Shown piece by piece: positions 6,653 to 16,022 of a stretch of 64,000 bases of DNA; the first letter of the stretch is position 1, and each line of letters begins with the position of its first letter. The notes beneath the pieces were generated by a model. It ran no database searches. It was not told where the DNA came from and worked only from the letters and a program-made list of their open reading frames with translations. Source of the stretch: Niabella agricola (GTDB taxonomy: Bacteria; Bacteroidota; Bacteroidia; Chitinophagales; Chitinophagaceae); the NCBI RefSeq assembly GCF_021538615.1, contig NZ_JAJHIZ010000003.1, positions 992,001 through 1,056,000 of the forward strand, read 5' to 3'. Position numbers and translations under genes: made by a program.

Positions 6653-9277
6653 ATGGCAAAGGCAAAAAATAACAACCCGCAGGACACTCCGCTCATGCAG
6701 CAGCACAAGGCGATTAAACAAAAATATCCGGATGCTGTATTGCTGTTTCGTGTAGGTGATTTTTATGAAACCTTTGGCCAGGATGCCGTTATCGCATCCC
6801 AGGTACTGGGCATAACCCTTACCAAAAGAAACAACGGGGCTGCCGCTTCGCTGGACCTTGCCGGCTTTCCGCACCATTCACTGGACACCTACCTGCATAA
6901 GCTTGTAAAGGCAGGCTACCGGGTGGCCATCTGCGATCAGCTGGAAGACCCCAAACAGGCGAAAGGGCTCGTAAAACGGGGCGTAACAGAAATGCTGACC
7001 CCCGGCACTGCCATCAACGACAAACTCCTCGAACACAATAGCAACAACTTCCTGGCGGGAATCCATTTTGCGGACGACGAACAATTCGGCCTCGCTTTTC
7101 TTGATCTTTCCACCGGGGAATTTTTTGTAGCGGAGGGCGACCGCGAATATGCCGATAAACTGTTACAAAGTTTCCGGCCGGCGGAAGTGGTGTTCCAACG
7201 CCATCAGCAAAAAAAATACAAGGAATACTTTGCCAGTAAGACCTATATCTACACCCTGGATGAGTGGATCTTCGACAAGCAGTATGCGCAGGACGTGCTG
7301 TTAAAACATTTCCAGACCCACTCGCTGAAAGGTTTTGGAATCGGCGAAATGGAAAAAGGCATCACGGCCGCCGGCGCTGTTATCCATTACCTGAAAGATA
7401 CCGAGCATCCCAACCTGCAACATATTACCTCCATCGGTAGTATTCATAAGAACGAGTTTCTGTGGATGGATAAATTCACCATCCGCAACCTGGAACTGGC
7501 AGGCGGACCGGCAGATGGACATACACTTTTAAAAGTGCTCGACAATACCGTATCGCCCATGGGCGCTCGCCTGTTAAAACGGTGGATCATCTTTCCCCTG
7601 ATCGATCTTCACAAGATCAACGAACGGCTGGATGTGGTGGAAACCATGATCAAGGATCCTGAGCTCCGGCAGCTGCTGACCCAATCCATTAAACTTTGCG
7701 GAGATATTGAGCGGCTGGTGGCCAAGATTCCCACCAAAAAGATCAATCCCCGGGAAATACTGCAACTGGCCCGGGGCCTGCAGCAGGTGGCCATCATCAA
7801 AGAGACCTGCCTGGCCCAATCGAACACCTACCTGCAACGGGTGGGTGACGCACTCAATCCCTGCCCCGTTATTGCGGAAAAAATCAGCCGCGAAATCGTT
7901 GAGCAGCCACCGGCTACCATTGCCAAAGGAGGCGTAATCCAAAGCGGGATACTGGAAGAACTGGATGAGCTGCGCATCATTTCCAGCGATGGAAAGGCCT
8001 ACCTTACCAAATTACAGGTAAAGGAGGCGGAAGCAACCGGAATCAGTTCGCTTAAAGTTGGATTTAATAATGTATTCGGATACTACCTTGAAGTAACCAA
8101 TGTTCACAAGAATAAAGTACCGGAAAACTGGATCCGGAAACAAACCCTGGCCAATGCCGAGCGTTATATCACCCCGGAATTAAAAGAGTATGAAGAAAAG
8201 ATCACAGGAGCCGAAGAAAAAATATTATTGCTGGAACAACAGTTATACGACCAGCTGCTCAACGAGTTGTTCGAATACCTGGCGCCCGTACAGGCCAACG
8301 GTAATTTAATTGCAATACTCGATTGTTTGGCCTGTTTTGCCCACAACGCCATTCATTACCAGTACAAAAAACCAAAGGTTTACGAGGATTCGGTATGGAG
8401 CGTGAAAGAAGGCCGGCACCCCGTAATTGAGCGGAACCTGGCCGTTGGCGAAAGTTATATACACAACGATCTGGAGCTCAATAAGGCCGATCAGCAGATC
8501 ATCATTCTTACGGGACCTAATATGAGCGGTAAATCGGCCTTGCTGCGCCAAACCGCGCTCATAACACTTATGGCGCATATGGGCAGCTTCGTTCCGGCCA
8601 CGGAAGCACATATTTCGCTGACCGATAAGATTTTTACCCGGGTTGGCGCCTCTGACAATTTAAGCGGCGGAGAGAGCACTTTTATGGTGGAAATGAATGA
8701 AACCGCCTCTATCATTAATAATATTACCGACCGAAGCCTGGTACTGCTGGATGAGATCGGCCGGGGTACTTCCACTTACGACGGAATCTCTATTGCCTGG
8801 AGCATTGCAGAGTATCTCCATCAGTCGCCCCATCAGCCCAAGACCCTGTTTGCCACCCATTACCATGAGCTTAACGAACTGGAAGAAAAGCTGGAACGGG
8901 TAAAGAATTACCATGTTACCAATAAAGAGATCGGTAATAAAATCATTTTTCTCCGCAAACTGGCCCGGGGCGGCAGTACCCACAGTTTCGGGATCCATGT
9001 GGCCAAAATGGCTGGTATGCCGCCCGCATTGATCCAGCGGGCAAACGAGATTCTTGCCCAGCTGGAAAATAAGCACATGCATGAAGACGGGGCCGGAAAA
9101 AACATCCAGGAAAAGATCAGGGATGTAAATGCGCCTCAGTTCCAGTTGTCGATCTTTGACGCCCACAGCGAAACCTTTGATTCGATCCGCAAAGCGCTTG
9201 CCGATATTGACATTAACCGTCTCACACCTGTGGAAGCATTGCTGAAATTGCAGGAGATCAAGGCGAAGATCCAGTAA
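6653..9277 (+). CDS. mutS: DNA mismatch repair protein MutS
   Basis: Recognises mismatches and small loops in DNA and recruits MutL. The 874 aa protein is full length. Domain I has the mismatch-contacting motif FRVGDFYETFGQDA near residue 32-45, where the Phe and Glu read the mismatch. The C-terminal ATPase has Walker A GPNMSGKS (about 621-628), the signature stretch GASDNLSGGESTFMVEM, Walker B LLDEIGRGTS (about 698-707), and the FATHYHEL histidine loop. A C-terminal helix-turn-helix dimerisation region follows. The ATG at 6653 is preferred over the in-frame TTG at 6644 because MAKAKNNN fits the family, and that TTG lies inside the promoter box. Confidence 0.97.
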   Translation: MAKAKNNNPQDTPLMQQHKAIKQKYPDAVLLFRVGDFYETFGQDAVIASQVLGITLTKRNNGAAASLDLAGFPHHSLDTYLHKLVKAGYRVAICDQLEDPKQAKGLVKRGVTEMLTPGTAINDKLLEHNSNNFLAGIHFADDEQFGLAFLDLSTGEFFVAEGDREYADKLLQSFRPAEVVFQRHQQKKYKEYFASKTYIYTLDEWIFDKQYAQDVLLKHFQTHSLKGFGIGEMEKGITAAGAVIHYLKDTEHPNLQHITSIGSIHKNEFLWMDKFTIRNLELAGGPADGHTLLKVLDNTVSPMGARLLKRWIIFPLIDLHKINERLDVVETMIKDPELRQLLTQSIKLCGDIERLVAKIPTKKINPREILQLARGLQQVAIIKETCLAQSNTYLQRVGDALNPCPVIAEKISREIVEQPPATIAKGGVIQSGILEELDELRIISSDGKAYLTKLQVKEAEATGISSLKVGFNNVFGYYLEVTNVHKNKVPENWIRKQTLANAERYITPELKEYEEKITGAEEKILLLEQQLYDQLLNELFEYLAPVQANGNLIAILDCLACFAHNAIHYQYKKPKVYEDSVWSVKEGRHPVIERNLAVGESYIHNDLELNKADQQIIILTGPNMSGKSALLRQTALITLMAHMGSFVPATEAHISLTDKIFTRVGASDNLSGGESTFMVEMNETASIINNITDRSLVLLDEIGRGTSTYDGISIAWSIAEYLHQSPHQPKTLFATHYHELNELEEKLERVKNYHVTNKEIGNKIIFLRKLARGGSTHSFGIHVAKMAGMPPALIQRANEILAQLENKHMHEDGAGKNIQEKIRDVNAPQFQLSIFDAHSETFDSIRKALADIDINRLTPVEALLKLQEIKAKIQ

Positions 9278-9396
9278 TCCCCGGTTGCGCTTGGCTACAT
9301 CTTCTGTAAAACATCGCGGCTGGTGTTGTTGCGAACGGCTGTCGCCGCACGTCTTATAGGGTAGACTAATCTTTATTAATGACCGGAATCAACCAT

Positions 9397-10104
9397 ATGA
9401 AGCAACTGTATAAACGAATCTGTAGCCTGGGAATCATCGGCCTCATTTTCAGTCTTATCTTTTCCTCCTGCCAGAAGGAAGACCTGCAGCCGCCCATGGT
9501 GATCGATCCCATTGAGGGACGCATCCTTGCAGCAGACACATTACGGTCTGGCAGCTTTTTGGGAATGCAGATCGGCGATGCACATGAAGCGGTGTATGAA
9601 AAAATCAAGGGCATTGCGCTGGAAAAAAACATTGACATGCTTTGGGTAACCAACCCGCAGTTCTCTGGGATTGAAGTGTTAAAGGGAAAACTGGGTTATT
9701 ATTCCGACCTGCGGCTGAGCAATCAATCGCAGCCGTCGGAATATGTACTCTTTCAAATTGAGGGCGACCGGGTAAAGACCATTTATAACCCGGAGGGCCG
9801 GCAGCTTCCCAAATGGCCAGAAGGCAGGCAATACGGTTATACGATCAGTATCGGTGATTCCGTTGGAGTGCTTTATCCCAAACTGCTGCAACTACAGTCC
9901 AATGCCCGGTATAAGGCCTATTTCTCTGCCATATCTGCGTTTGCAAAGTTCATCAGCAAGCCTTATGATACCCGGATGTCGGCTTCTGCAGAATGGTATT
10001 TGAATTACCGGCAACCCGATAAAAAAACAGTGACGAGAAACACGCTGCTCTTTAAAGACGGAAGCTTGCGGGAAATACGCACCCTGGTACAGGCAACCCC
10101 TTAA
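9397..10104 (+). CDS. Lipoprotein of unknown function
   Basis: A protein of 235 aa from the ATG at 9397; an in-frame ATG at 9379 would add six residues. MKQLYKRICSLGIIGLIFSLIFSSC is a lipoprotein signal peptide (basic start, hydrophobic core, lipobox IFSSC), here shown as MKQLYKRICSLGIIG plus LIFSLIFSSC. The mature part has no motif I recognise; it contains GSFLGMQIGDAHEAVYEKI, resembling the short 'minimal fold' repeats seen in SmpA/BamE-type lipoproteins, but this likeness is weak. It lies between mutS and bshB1 on the same strand, probably as its own unit. Function is not assigned. Confidence 0.65.
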   Translation: MKQLYKRICSLGIIGLIFSLIFSSCQKEDLQPPMVIDPIEGRILAADTLRSGSFLGMQIGDAHEAVYEKIKGIALEKNIDMLWVTNPQFSGIEVLKGKLGYYSDLRLSNQSQPSEYVLFQIEGDRVKTIYNPEGRQLPKWPEGRQYGYTISIGDSVGVLYPKLLQLQSNARYKAYFSAISAFAKFISKPYDTRMSASAEWYLNYRQPDKKTVTRNTLLFKDGSLREIRTLVQATP

Positions 10105-10298
10105 ACACGTCCAAGGCTCCCGGCAGTTTCATTGCACCCCGTGATTGAAATTGAACTCTCGAGGAGGCTTGCTTCCCGTTGAAAGGCGTCAATCGTCATT
10201 CTCCACCCCTGGCCCCGAACATTCTGCTTTTTCTTTTGTTTCTTTGCCAATATAGAGCAAACAGGCTTCATGCCTGTTACAAAAACAAACAATCGTTC

Positions 10299-11042
10299 AT
10301 GAAATTAGATATACTCGCTATTGGCGTTCATCCGGATGATGTAGAGCTTTGTTGTTCCGGAACATTGTTGAAAGAAATCCAGGCCGGTAAAAAAGCCGGC
10401 ATTGTTGATCTCACCCAGGGCGAACTGGGAACCAGGGGAACCAAAGAAACCCGTCACGCGGAGGCAGTTGATGCAGCCCGGATCATGGGGGTTTCCGTAC
10501 GGGAGAACCTGAAAATGCGGGATGGCTTTTTCCGCAACGACGAGGAGCACCAGCTCCGACTGATCAAAGTGATCCGCAAATACCAACCCGATATCATTTT
10601 AGGTAATGTGCTGGAAGACCGCCATCCGGATCACGGGCGTGCCGGACACCTGATCAATGATGCCTGCTTTTTATCGGGCCTTTCGAAAATTGAAACAACA
10701 GATGATAACGGCACTCCCCAACAGAAATGGCGGCCCTCCTATTTTTTCCAGTATATGCAGGACTGGTATCATGAACCCAGTGTGCTCATCGATATCTCAT
10801 CGGTGATCGACATGAAGATGAAAGCCATTGAGGCCTACAGCACACAGTTTTATACAGGAACTTCCAACCCCGGCGACACCGAACCCCAAACCTATATTTC
10901 CACACCGGATTTCCGGGAAAGTATCCTGGCCCGGAGCCGGATGCTGGGTAAACGTATCGGGGTAAAACATGCTGAAGGGCTGATGACTACCAAGATTATC
11001 GGCATGGAAAACCTTTCATCGGTGATCCTTAACGAAACCTAA
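10299..11042 (+). CDS. bshB1: Bacillithiol biosynthesis deacetylase BshB1
   Basis: A 247 aa LmbE/PIG-L family zinc deacetylase that converts GlcNAc-malate to GlcN-malate, the second step of bacillithiol synthesis. The N-terminal MKLDILAIGVHPDDVELCC holds the metal-binding HPDD, TQGELGTRGT is the family's second signature, and DRHPDHGRAGHL carries the catalytic and metal-binding histidines. The ATG at 10299 is chosen because the family starts with M-K-L-D; the longer upstream reading has no similarity. Other bacillithiol genes (bshA, bshC) are not in this window. A TTTCTTTG sequence at about 10239 could be its -7 box. Confidence 0.92.
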   Translation: MKLDILAIGVHPDDVELCCSGTLLKEIQAGKKAGIVDLTQGELGTRGTKETRHAEAVDAARIMGVSVRENLKMRDGFFRNDEEHQLRLIKVIRKYQPDIILGNVLEDRHPDHGRAGHLINDACFLSGLSKIETTDDNGTPQQKWRPSYFFQYMQDWYHEPSVLIDISSVIDMKMKAIEAYSTQFYTGTSNPGDTEPQTYISTPDFRESILARSRMLGKRIGVKHAEGLMTTKIIGMENLSSVILNET

Positions 11043-11109
11043 GTGTAAATGTTAAAATAAAGGCGAATATTTTACCAGAATTAGATGTGCGGGGCTGACG
11101 TATTTTAGC

Positions 11110-11117
11110 TACCTTTG
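11110..11117 (+). promoter_or_regulatory. -7 box (TACCTTTG) upstream of fatty acid desaturase
   Basis: Exact TAnnTTTG match 27 bases before the desaturase ATG at 11145. No convincing -33 TTTG is at the expected 19-20 base spacing. Confidence 0.5.
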
Positions 11118-11144
11118 CACCCCAATAAAATATAATTTCTAACA

Positions 11145-12236
11145 ATGGCTTTTCCCAAGTTTGCAACGCCCCCTCCTCCTTCGTTCCATACGGTTCTTAA
11201 AAATCGCATACACGATTATTTTGAATCGAAAGGCGTACGCAGCACCGGCAATTTCCGCCTGTACTCAAAAGCCTTGTTCCTGGTGGCCGGGTTTCTGGCC
11301 GTTTATATACACCTGGTCTTTTTTACGCCACCCACAGTCTGGGCCATTATTGAATGCCTGCTGCTGGGATTATTTACCTCGGCTATTGGCTTTAATATTA
11401 TGCACGATGGTGCGCACGGAAGCTTTAGCAGCAAACCCTGGGTAAATACACTTGCCGCTTCTTCATTAAACTTTTTGGGAGCTAACACATTTATGTGGAA
11501 GATGAAGCACAATGTCATTCACCATGCCTATACCAACATTGATGGCATTGACGACGACCTGGATGCCAAACCCTTTTTAAGATTGTGCGAAACCCAGAAA
11601 TACCACAAAATGCATCGTTACCAGCATTTTTACTTCTGGCTGGCTTATTCCTTTTTGTATCTTTTCTGGATCTTTTTTTCTGATTATAAAAAATACTTTA
11701 CCGGTAAAGTCGGTGAAATTCCGTTGAAGAAGATGAAAACAAAGGATCACATCACTTTCTGGGGATTCAAGTTGCTGCATATTTTTTTATTTGTAGCACT
11801 GCCTATTTATGTACTGGGCTTTGAAAACTGGCTGATCGGCTTCCTGGTGTATACACTTTTTGCTGGCTTTGTATTGAGCGTGGTATTTCAATTGGCGCAT
11901 ACCGTAGAGCACACCCATTTTCCGGTGGTAAATGCGCAAAACAATAAGGTAGACGATGAGTGGGCCATTCACCAGTTGAAAACCACGGCTAATTTTGCTA
12001 CCCGGAACCGGCTGGCCTGCTGGTTTATGGGTGGATTGAATTTCCAGGTAGAGCACCATCTTTTTCCCAAGATATCGCATATCCATTATCCCCGGATCAA
12101 CAAGATCATTAAAAGCACCTGCGCCGAGTTCAACGTGCAATACATCGAATACCGGCGGGTACACAATGCATTTGCTTCGCATGTGTCTTATTTAAAGGAG
12201 CTGAGCCGGCCTGGCAGTATGCATCACCACCATTAA
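11145..12236 (+). CDS. Membrane acyl-lipid fatty acid desaturase
   Basis: A 363 aa integral membrane di-iron desaturase that introduces a double bond into membrane lipid acyl chains. It has the three histidine boxes of the family: HDGAHG (residues 87-92), HNVIHH (about 121-126) and the Q-V-E-H-H box in NFQVEHHLFPKISH (about 300). The glutamine-containing third box is typical of front-end or linoleoyl-type desaturases, though without the cytochrome b5 domain. Hydrophobic segments lie at about 47-66, 70-90, 165-180, 207-225 and 228-250. The C-terminus ends with four consecutive histidines before the stop, which appears natural. Confidence 0.9.
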   Translation: MAFPKFATPPPPSFHTVLKNRIHDYFESKGVRSTGNFRLYSKALFLVAGFLAVYIHLVFFTPPTVWAIIECLLLGLFTSAIGFNIMHDGAHGSFSSKPWVNTLAASSLNFLGANTFMWKMKHNVIHHAYTNIDGIDDDLDAKPFLRLCETQKYHKMHRYQHFYFWLAYSFLYLFWIFFSDYKKYFTGKVGEIPLKKMKTKDHITFWGFKLLHIFLFVALPIYVLGFENWLIGFLVYTLFAGFVLSVVFQLAHTVEHTHFPVVNAQNNKVDDEWAIHQLKTTANFATRNRLACWFMGGLNFQVEHHLFPKISHIHYPRINKIIKSTCAEFNVQYIEYRRVHNAFASHVSYLKELSRPGSMHHHH

Positions 12237-12405
12237 GGTGCCGGGTGCGCTGCTTTTTAGCTTTGGCAATTGGTTGTACTCCAACCTGCATACAGGAATA
12301 CGCACGGACTTAATCACTACTCTTTTAGCAGCCCCGCATATAAGAGATATTACAATGATCTTCAAATTCGGCAGCGGTGCTGCAGGTTCTCGTTTATAAA
12401 ATCAA

Positions 12406-12413
12406 TACATTTG
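12406..12413 (+). promoter_or_regulatory. -7 box (TACATTTG) upstream of VOC-family gene
   Basis: Exact TAnnTTTG match 25 bases before the ATG at 12439. The preceding 170 bases after the desaturase show no other feature. Confidence 0.45.
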
Positions 12414-12438
12414 ATCTTATAAACGTATATTTCCTGTC

Positions 12439-12909
12439 ATGAAAAGAGTTCCGTTCATTCTTATTTTCACCGTTGTTTCCGTTATGAAGTTATTCGCCCA
12501 GCAAAAAAACGACCGGCCGGTTGTTTTATCCAATCACCAGGCCATTTACGTAACCGACCTTAAAAAAGCCGCGGCTTTTTACGCGGATATTATTGGCCTG
12601 GAGCAAGTAGATGAGCCTTTTAAAATAGGCAAACATGCCTGGTTCAAAACCGGTCCCAAAACCACGCTGCACATTATCCTGGGCGCCGACAAACCCAAGG
12701 AGTATTTCAAGAACAACCATATGTGCTTTACCGTGGCCTCCCTGGAAGCATTCGTCCGCAAGCTCGACCAGCATAAAGTACCTTATGAAGATGTAAGCGG
12801 CAAATTATCATCCGTTACAACACGCGTAGATGGGGTAAAACAGATCTGGCTCCGTGACCCCGACAATTACTGGATCGAGATCAATAATGATCCGTCGATG
12901 TTTGAGTAG
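12439..12909 (+). CDS. Secreted VOC/glyoxalase-fold protein
   Basis: A 156 aa protein with an N-terminal signal peptide (MKRVPFILIFTVVSVMKLFAQ) and one vicinal-oxygen-chelate domain. The domain starts SNHQAIYVTDLKKAAAFYAD and ends with LRDPDNYWIEIN, the usual strand-helix pattern; H (about residue 33), the H of TTLHIIL and the E of YWIEIN are the expected metal ligands. A periplasmic location is unusual, since most glyoxalase-fold enzymes are cytoplasmic. The substrate is unknown; lactoylglutathione lyase itself is unlikely because this lineage uses bacillithiol. Confidence 0.78.
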   Translation: MKRVPFILIFTVVSVMKLFAQQKNDRPVVLSNHQAIYVTDLKKAAAFYADIIGLEQVDEPFKIGKHAWFKTGPKTTLHIILGADKPKEYFKNNHMCFTVASLEAFVRKLDQHKVPYEDVSGKLSSVTTRVDGVKQIWLRDPDNYWIEINNDPSMFE

Positions 12910-12944
12910 GCGGTTCGCTTTGAGCTACCAGTTATCAGCCATCA

Positions 12945-13050
12945 GATGCTAACGGGCGGTGCCCTGCAATACTGATCCCTGTTTTTTGATTTTTGGTTTT
13001 TGAGATTTAGGATTTAAGATTTGGACTTTAGCAATTGTATTCAGATCCCA
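12945..13050. repeat. Intergenic low-complexity repeat
   Basis: Between the VOC gene and ruvA lie reiterated words such as TTATCAGCCATCAGATG, TTTTTTGATTTTTGG, GAGATTTAGGATTTAAG and ATTTGGACTTTAGC. Same family as at 3289-3450, 26840-27058 and 44640-44765. Not coding. Confidence 0.45.
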
Positions 13051-13070
13051 TCTGTACATCAAACCTTTAT

Positions 13071-13658
13071 TCAGATTCCCTTCAACGCTTTTTTAACCAA
13101 TTGTTCCAAACCGGTCTCAGGCTCCTGTGCCAGCACTTTCTGCACTGCCTGTTCTGCCGGTACCCGTTGAATACCGAGGGCAAGTAATGCCTCTACTGCA
13201 TCCTGCCTTACGGAAGGCACCACTGTTAATGCCTGCTCTGCCGGCAGATCGATATGTAGCTTACCCAGCTTATCCTTTAATTCCAGCACAGCCCGCTCTG
13301 CAGTTTTTTTCCCGATGCCTTTTATCCGCTCCAGGCTTTTTGCATCCCCGTAAGTGATGGCTTTTACCACCTCATCCGGCTTCATATAAGACAGGATTAA
13401 CCGGGCCGTACCTGCCCCGATTCCCGAAACACTGATCAAACCAAGGAAAATTTCTTTTTCATGGGTTCCTGCAAATCCATATAATAACTGGGCATCCTCC
13501 CGTATAAGCAGATGTGTAAAAAGCAACCCCTCGTCGAGGGCCTCAATCGCCGAGTAGGTGTTCAAACTGATGTTTACCTCATAGCCTACACCATTCACAT
13601 CTACGATTACAGCAGATGGCGTTTTATAAGTGAATTTCCCTTTCAGATATGCATACAT
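13071..13658 (-). CDS. ruvA: Holliday junction branch migration protein RuvA
   Basis: RuvA tetramers hold Holliday junctions and load the RuvB motor. The 195 aa protein has the three expected domains: an OB-fold start (MYAYLKGKFTYKTPSAVIVD, VNGVGYEVN), helix-hairpin-helix motifs with GISVSGIGAGTARLIL (as LISVSGIGAGTARLIL) and RIKGIGKKTAERAVLELKDK, and a C-terminal RuvB-binding domain (DAVEALLALGI). The length is normal. On the minus strand a TAAATTCG, one mismatch from the promoter consensus, ends four bases before the ATG. It is divergent from fabH. Confidence 0.96.
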   Translation of the reverse strand: MYAYLKGKFTYKTPSAVIVDVNGVGYEVNISLNTYSAIEALDEGLLFTHLLIREDAQLLYGFAGTHEKEIFLGLISVSGIGAGTARLILSYMKPDEVVKAITYGDAKSLERIKGIGKKTAERAVLELKDKLGKLHIDLPAEQALTVVPSVRQDAVEALLALGIQRVPAEQAVQKVLAQEPETGLEQLVKKALKGI

Positions 13659-13662
13659 GTCG

Positions 13663-13670
13663 CGAATTTA
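13663..13670 (-). promoter_or_regulatory. Imperfect -7 box (TAAATTCG) abutting ruvA start
   Basis: Minus strand reads TAAATTCG-CGAC-ATG. One mismatch from TAnnTTTG but with the same four-base gap to the ATG as at def, the UbiA-family gene and the SpoU gene. Confidence 0.35.
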
Positions 13671-13730
13671 AATTTCTAATTCCGGATTTTCATTTCTAAT
13701 TTATGATTTCTGATTCCCATACATTCACCC

Positions 13731-13738
13731 TAACTTTG
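13731..13738 (+). promoter_or_regulatory. -7 box (TAACTTTG) upstream of fabH
   Basis: Exact TAnnTTTG box 21 bases before the chosen fabH ATG at 13760, with TTTC 20 bases upstream as a weak -33 element. Its position supports the 13760 start over the in-frame ATG at 13703, which lies upstream of the promoter. Confidence 0.6.
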
Positions 13739-13759
13739 GCGCTAAATTTTTTTTACCAG

Positions 13760-14767
13760 ATGAGCAACAAAGTTACAGCAGCCATCACGGCAGTGGGCGG
13801 ATATGTTCCTGAAGACAAATTAACCAATTTTGACCTGGAGAAGATTGTAGATACCACCGACGAATGGATCCGCACCCGAACGGGGATCACTGAACGCAGG
13901 ATCCTGAAAGGAGAAGGAAAAGGAACCTCCGAAATGATTGTGCCTGCTGTAAAACAACTTTGTGAAAAACGAGGGATCGACCCAATGGAGATCGATTGCC
14001 TGATTGTAGCCACCGTTACTCCAGACATGGTATTTCCGGCCACCGCTAATATTGTTTGCGACAAGATCGGCGCAAAAAACGCCTGGGGCTTTGATGTATC
14101 TGCAGCCTGTTCCGGTTTCTTATATACGCTAACCCTGGGTGCATCACTTATTGAAAGCGGACGCTATAAAAAAGTAGTAGTGGTGGGAGCTGATAAAATG
14201 AGTTCGATCATCGACTATACAGACCGCGCGACCTGTATTATTTTTGGTGACGGCGCCGCCGCGGTTTTGCTGGAGCCCAGCCAGAACGGCTACGGCATAA
14301 AAGACAGCATTTTAAAAAGCGACGGAAGTGGTGCCCAGTACCTGAGAATGAAAGCAGGCGGGTCGAGGTATCCTGCCAGTGCTGAAACCGTTGCCGCGCG
14401 CGAGCACTATGCCTACCAGGAAGGAAAGACGGTTTTCAAATTCGCGGTTACCGGTATGGCAGATGTTAGCGCCCAACTTCTTGAACGCAACCATTTGACC
14501 GGTGACGACATTGCCTGGCTGGCACCGCATCAGGCTAATCTCCGGATCATTGATGCTACAGCGCAACGCATCGGTCTTCCCCGCGAAAAAGTAATGATCA
14601 ATATTCAGAAATTTGGCAATACCACTGCAGCTACCATTCCACTTTGTCTTTGGGAATGGGAAAATCAATTAAGAACCGGAGACAAGATCGTTCTGGCAGC
14701 CTTTGGCGGTGGTTTTACCTGGGGTGCTACACTGGTGGAATGGGCTTATGACCCTGCGGGAATTTAA
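13760..14767 (+). CDS. fabH: Beta-ketoacyl-ACP synthase III
   Basis: Starts fatty acid elongation by condensing an acyl-CoA primer with malonyl-ACP. The 335 aa thiolase-fold enzyme carries the catalytic triad in context: Cys in [13 protein letters not shown] (about residue 115), His in [10 protein letters not shown] (about 255) and Asn in [11 protein letters not shown] (about 285). The early [11 protein letters not shown](T)ERR motif is typical of FabH. The ATG at 13760 is chosen because [17 protein letters not shown] matches the family and the promoter box lies just upstream. The gene stands alone; some genomes have several FabH copies, so its primer preference is open. Confidence 0.95.
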   Translation: MSNKVTAAITAVGGYVPEDKLTNFDLEKIVDTTDEWIRTRTGITERRILKGEGKGTSEMIVPAVKQLCEKRGIDPMEIDCLIVATVTPDMVFPATANIVCDKIGAKNAWGFDVSAACSGFLYTLTLGASLIESGRYKKVVVVGADKMSSIIDYTDRATCIIFGDGAAAVLLEPSQNGYGIKDSILKSDGSGAQYLRMKAGGSRYPASAETVAAREHYAYQEGKTVFKFAVTGMADVSAQLLERNHLTGDDIAWLAPHQANLRIIDATAQRIGLPREKVMINIQKFGNTTAATIPLCLWEWENQLRTGDKIVLAAFGGGFTWGATLVEWAYDPAGI

Positions 14768-14848
14768 AATATTCAATGTAAATAGTAAATATTGAAGTAA
14801 GACATCAGAAATGCAGAACCGGAATGCTGTTACTCCATGATCCTGGTT

Positions 14849-16006
14849 TCATGCCGCACTTCGTTTTAATTGATACCCGTAAATGACGGATAAAGCCGCC
14901 AGCAAGGGAGCGATCTCTTTCAGCGGTAAATGCTGGATCCCCGAAAAATGCACCAGGAGTGCTGCCACAAGTGCAGCGATGGCAAAACCGAAATAATACT
15001 TCTTCACCCGCTTACTCCTGATAAAAACAACAACCGTATTCAGCGGCAGGGCCCATAGAACATTCCAGTTATCGGCACAGGACTGATGGTTGGTAAAAAA
15101 CCACATAAACAACAGTTGCATCCCAATCAGTCCTGTAATAAAAAGGATCGCCGCACGCACCATTTTCCGGCATCTCCGCAACACGGGTATAAAATAAACG
15201 GCGAATACCAGTAATAACAACAGCAAAAAAATCAGGAGTGGCGTATTAACAGCCTGTGTTGGCGCAGCAATTTTTTCTTTCAGCAATACCTTGCTGGTAA
15301 CAAAGGGCCGGTCTCCATGCCGCGCCTGCTGCAACGCGGCATACAGGTAATCCGGCAGGAACATGGAATGCAACTCATTCATTTGAGCATCCACCGGCCG
15401 CCCCAATATAATATCAATTCCCAAACGCTGCCATGGTTTTGCTGCCAGGTACCGATCGATTACCTCCCGGTAACTGTGCTGCTTTCCGCCCAGCACCACT
15501 CCAAAATGAAAGGAGGTATCCAGCGTAGCCGGGAAAATATCGCGTACTCTTGTAGCACAATTGTCAAAAAGAAAATCATACCGGTATGCCCGGTTGGCAG
15601 GCAGGAGGTTTCTTTCTAAAAACATCCGAACCCTTTTATTACCGGCCGGATCCAGTTGCAATACCTGCTCCGTAACCCTTCTTCCCTCCCGGGCATAGCT
15701 GTATAAAAAACGGTCGAAGTCCTCAGCATCCAGGAAGTACAGCAGCTTACCGAGTGTAAATTTGGTATAGAAATCCGGATCGTTGAAATCAAAGGTACCA
15801 TAGTTGTAAACGATATCAGTGCCGTTAACGCTATCGGTCACCCTTACGGCCGTATGACCAAAAGAGGAATACAACTCCGCTCCTGTTCCGCAGGTAAGCA
15901 CACTGATCCTGTAGCGCTCATTTGCAGTGCTGGTCCTGCCTGTCTGCGCCCGTACACCCGGAGCCATGGAGAAAAGCAACAGCCAGCACAGGAGTATTCT
16001 TGTCAT
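14849..16006 (-). CDS. DUF4105 (Lnb N-terminal periplasmic domain) membrane protein
   Basis: A 385 aa envelope protein with a signal peptide (MTRILLCWLLLFSMAPGVRA), a periplasmic DUF4105 domain (about residues 25-250) and four or five C-terminal membrane helices (about 255-385). The domain contains YSSFGHTAVRVTD and DIVYNYGTFDFNDPDFY, the family hallmark with conserved His, and the Cys-containing FLFDNCATRVRDIFP, which could form a protease-like His/Cys site. That catalytic idea is inferred. I prefer the ATG at 16006 over one at 16036 because it gives a clean signal peptide and avoids overlap with the upstream YceI gene. Function unknown. Confidence 0.8.
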   Translation of the reverse strand: MTRILLCWLLLFSMAPGVRAQTGRTSTANERYRISVLTCGTGAELYSSFGHTAVRVTDSVNGTDIVYNYGTFDFNDPDFYTKFTLGKLLYFLDAEDFDRFLYSYAREGRRVTEQVLQLDPAGNKRVRMFLERNLLPANRAYRYDFLFDNCATRVRDIFPATLDTSFHFGVVLGGKQHSYREVIDRYLAAKPWQRLGIDIILGRPVDAQMNELHSMFLPDYLYAALQQARHGDRPFVTSKVLLKEKIAAPTQAVNTPLLIFLLLLLLVFAVYFIPVLRRCRKMVRAAILFITGLIGMQLLFMWFFTNHQSCADNWNVLWALPLNTVVVFIRSKRVKKYYFGFAIAALVAALLVHFSGIQHLPLKEIAPLLAALSVIYGYQLKRSAA

Positions 16007-16022
16007 AGGAAAAGAACGCCCG

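Noticed and set aside
10179..10298. N-terminal extension of bshB1
   Set aside because: The 40 added residues are unlike the family and the downstream ATG gives the exact expected start.
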